From: Clostridia bacterium
GTDB taxonomy: Bacteria; Bacillota; Clostridia; Christensenellales; CAG-138
Direction of reading: 5' to 3'
Length of the DNA stretch: 64,000 nt
Assembly: GCA_017614315.1 (NCBI GenBank)
Contig: JAGACA010000013.1
Span: 49,157-113,156 of the forward strand
Position 1 is the stretch's first letter, and each line of letters starts with the position of its first letter. The notes under the pieces are model-generated. The model saw only the letters and a list, made by a program, of their open reading frames with translations, was not told the DNA's origin and made no database searches. Both the position numbers and the translations under genes were made by a program. This document shows, in pieces, positions 62,458-64,000 of the stretch.

Positions 62458-62481
62458 ATTATTTTAGGAGGAAAAACAATC

Positions 62482-62907
62482 ATGGCAAAGAAAGTAACAG
62501 GCTTTGTCAAGCTGCAGATCCCTGCAGGTAAGGCTACGCCCGCGCCGCCCGTCGGCCCCGCCCTTGGTCAGCATGGTCTGAACATCATGGGCTTCTGCAA
62601 GGAGTTCAATGAGCGTACCGCCAAGCAGGCCGGTCTCATCATCCCCGTTGAGATCACCGTTTATCAGGACCGTTCGTTCACATTCGTGACCAAGACCCCG
62701 CCCGCATCCGTCCTCATCAAGAAGGCCTGCGGCATCGAGTCCGGTTCCGGCGTCCCCAACAAGACGAAGGTCGCCAAGATCACCAAGGCACAGGTCCGCG
62801 AGATCGCCGAGACCAAGATGCCCGACCTCAACGCCGCCTCCATCGAGGCCGCGATGAGCATGGTGGCCGGCACCGCCCGCTCCATGGGCGTCGTCGTTGT
62901 AGACTGA
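62482..62907 (+). CDS. rplK: Ribosomal protein L11
   Basis: 141 residues. [23 protein letters not shown] near the N terminus and the C-terminal rRNA-binding domain ([18 protein letters not shown]) are standard. TAGGAGG lies upstream of the ATG. Confidence 0.98.
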   Translation: MAKKVTGFVKLQIPAGKATPAPPVGPALGQHGLNIMGFCKEFNERTAKQAGLIIPVEITVYQDRSFTFVTKTPPASVLIKKACGIESGSGVPNKTKVAKITKAQVREIAETKMPDLNAASIEAAMSMVAGTARSMGVVVVD

Positions 62908-62917
62908 GAGGTAGAAT

Positions 62918-63613
62918 ATGAAGCACGGTAAGAAATATAATGACAGCGTAAAGACGATCGAGAAGCAGAAGCTTTACGATCCCGCCGAGGGCATCGAGGT
63001 AGTTCTCGGAACCGCCAAGGCCAAGTTCGACGAGACCATCGAGGCTCACATCCGTCTGGGCGTCGACTCCCGCCATGCCGACCAGCAGGTCCGCGGCGCG
63101 GTCGTCCTGCCCCACGGCACGGGCCGCGTAGTCCGCGTTCTCGTATTCGCCAAGGGCGATAAGGCTCGCGAGGCGCAGGAAGCCGGCGCCGATTTCGTAG
63201 GCGACGAGGATATGGTCAAGAAGATCCAGACCGAAAACTGGTTTGGGTTCGACGTCTGCGTCGCGACTCCCGACATGATGGGCGTCGTCGGCCGCATCGG
63301 TCGTGTTCTCGGCCCGAAGGGCTTGATGCCCAACCCCAAGAGCGGCACCGTTACCATGGACGTGGCGAAGGCCATCGCCGATATCAAAGCCGGTAAGGTC
63401 GAGTATCGTGTCGACAAGACCAACATCTGCCACTGCCCCATCGGCAAGGCCAGCTTCGGCAAGGATAAGCTCGTCGAGAATCTCAACGTCCTCATGGACG
63501 CCATCATCAAGGCCAAGCCCGCCGCTGCGAAGGGCACCTACATCAAGTCCCTCGTGCTCTCCAGCACCATGGGTCCGGGCGTCAAGTTCAACGGAACAAG
63601 GTTCGGAAACTGA
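62918..63613 (+). CDS. rplA: Ribosomal protein L1
   Basis: 231 residues with [19 protein letters not shown], the L1 signature, near residue 131. It starts 10 bases after rplK. It is the presumed regulator of the leader at 62412. Confidence 0.98.
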   Translation: MKHGKKYNDSVKTIEKQKLYDPAEGIEVVLGTAKAKFDETIEAHIRLGVDSRHADQQVRGAVVLPHGTGRVVRVLVFAKGDKAREAQEAGADFVGDEDMVKKIQTENWFGFDVCVATPDMMGVVGRIGRVLGPKGLMPNPKSGTVTMDVAKAIADIKAGKVEYRVDKTNICHCPIGKASFGKDKLVENLNVLMDAIIKAKPAAAKGTYIKSLVLSSTMGPGVKFNGTRFGN

Positions 63614-63626
63614 TCCAAAATCAAAC

Positions 63627-63659
63627 AAAGACCTCTTCCTTCAACGGACGAGGTCTTTT
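63627..63659. terminator. Terminator after rplA
   Basis: AAAGACCTC / GAGGTCTTT stem with an inner TCC/GGA pairing, followed by Ts. It can also serve the convergent gene at 63664. Confidence 0.85.
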
Positions 63660-63663
63660 CTGT

Positions 63664-64000
63664 TTATTCTTCTGCCGAAACGATCCGCGTATACCTTTGA
63701 AGCGGCATTTCGCCGTCGTGGGGCATGCCGCAGTAGGACGAGCTCATGGCAGATCCCATGGTTATGCGGACGACGCCCGCGGCGAAGAGCGCGTTTTCGA
63801 GCGCGGTACGGTCGGCTTCGGGGCAGATGAGCGCGGCGGTCTGGAGCCGGTTCTTGTAGGGCGAGAGCGTTCTGACGAGCTCGCTTTTCGGCAGGGCGCG
63901 GACCCACGGATCGCGGAACAGGCGCGAGGGCGTGAGCGCGCGGTCTTTTAGCACGGTGACGGAGCAGCCGGGCTTTTTTATTATCCGTGCGCCGGTTTTC
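63664..64000 (-). CDS. Possible LuxC-like acyl-CoA reductase, C-terminal fragment
   Basis: The frame is open to the right window edge, so only the last ~112 residues are seen. The segments SRLFRDPWVRALPKSEL, LQTAALICPEA and HDGEMPLQRYTRIVS resemble the C-terminal end of LuxC-type acyl-CoA reductases (aldehyde-dehydrogenase fold), but the catalytic Cys region is outside the window. A GTG at 63954 could be taken for a start, yet the coding pattern continues upstream, so it is treated as internal. Confidence 0.5.
   Translation of the reverse strand, partial: KTGARIIKKPGCSVTVLKDRALTPSRLFRDPWVRALPKSELVRTLSPYKNRLQTAALICPEADRTALENALFAAGVVRITMGSAMSSSYCGMPHDGEMPLQRYTRIVSAEE

Overview
The window looks like a chromosomal segment (roughly 55-60% G+C by eye) of an endospore-forming, anaerobic member of the Clostridia, probably an uncultured gut-type lineage. 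The clues are an adjacent spoIIGA-sigE pair, a nine-gene V-type ATPase operon, a paired glgC/glgD glycogen operon, a four-subunit ferredoxin-linked 2-oxoacid oxidoreductase, a BMP-type nucleoside transporter, frequent TTG/GTG starts, and promoters of the TTGACA-N17-TATAAT type. No tRNA, rRNA, CRISPR array, transposase or prophage was seen.

Layout. 0-6.5 kb: the end of an acyltransferase-like gene with a zinc-ribbon membrane protein, an HTH regulator with a repeated membrane domain, an ABC-F ATPase and an M32 carboxypeptidase. 6.6-15.5 kb (minus): glycogen operon glgB-glgC-glgD-glgA behind a promoter overlapped by an inverted repeat, then a SulP transporter and a MATE exporter. 15.6-25.5 kb: a tiny Cys/Asn-rich membrane protein, a BMP-family ABC importer (ATPase plus two permeases), a possible structured RNA, uppP, a YitT protein, a PepV-like dipeptidase, and the BMP substrate-binding lipoprotein on the other strand. 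25.5-31.3 kb: an anion permease, an nfeD-floA membrane-organisation operon, then spoIIGA-sigE. 31.3-34.8 kb (minus): an SDR enzyme and the vor/kor-type oxidoreductase operon.

35-50.7 kb is the accessory and most unusual part. It holds eight lipoproteins: three RCC1-like propellers, two transglutaminase-like proteins, two small lipocalin-like proteins and one unclassified. Around them lie a divergent HTH repressor with a matching pair of operators, an orphan response regulator, argF, and a 785-residue protein that joins about 500 residues of coiled coil to an alpha/beta hydrolase. This last gene is followed by a 233-bp stretch of about 22% G+C with four copies of TTTTCCATA (a candidate origin or DnaA-type site cluster), then dnaN and galK.

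50.7-59.4 kb (minus): the V-ATPase operon in the order G-I-K-E-C-F-A-B-D; the K subunit keeps all five residues known to bind Na+ in the Enterococcus hirae enzyme. 59.5-63.6 kb: a membrane-anchored propeller-like protein, then the rpmG-secE-nusG-rplK-rplA block, including a 49-codon rpmG and a leader ahead of rplK that can fold like an L1-binding site. The right edge cuts the C-terminal part of a possible LuxC-like acyl-CoA reductase.

The best candidates for something undescribed are the coiled-coil/hydrolase fusion next to the AT-rich dnaN upstream region, the HTH/lipoprotein operator switch, and the WHPxW-repeat membrane regulator. All assignments come from reading the sequence and remembered family features; no database search was run.
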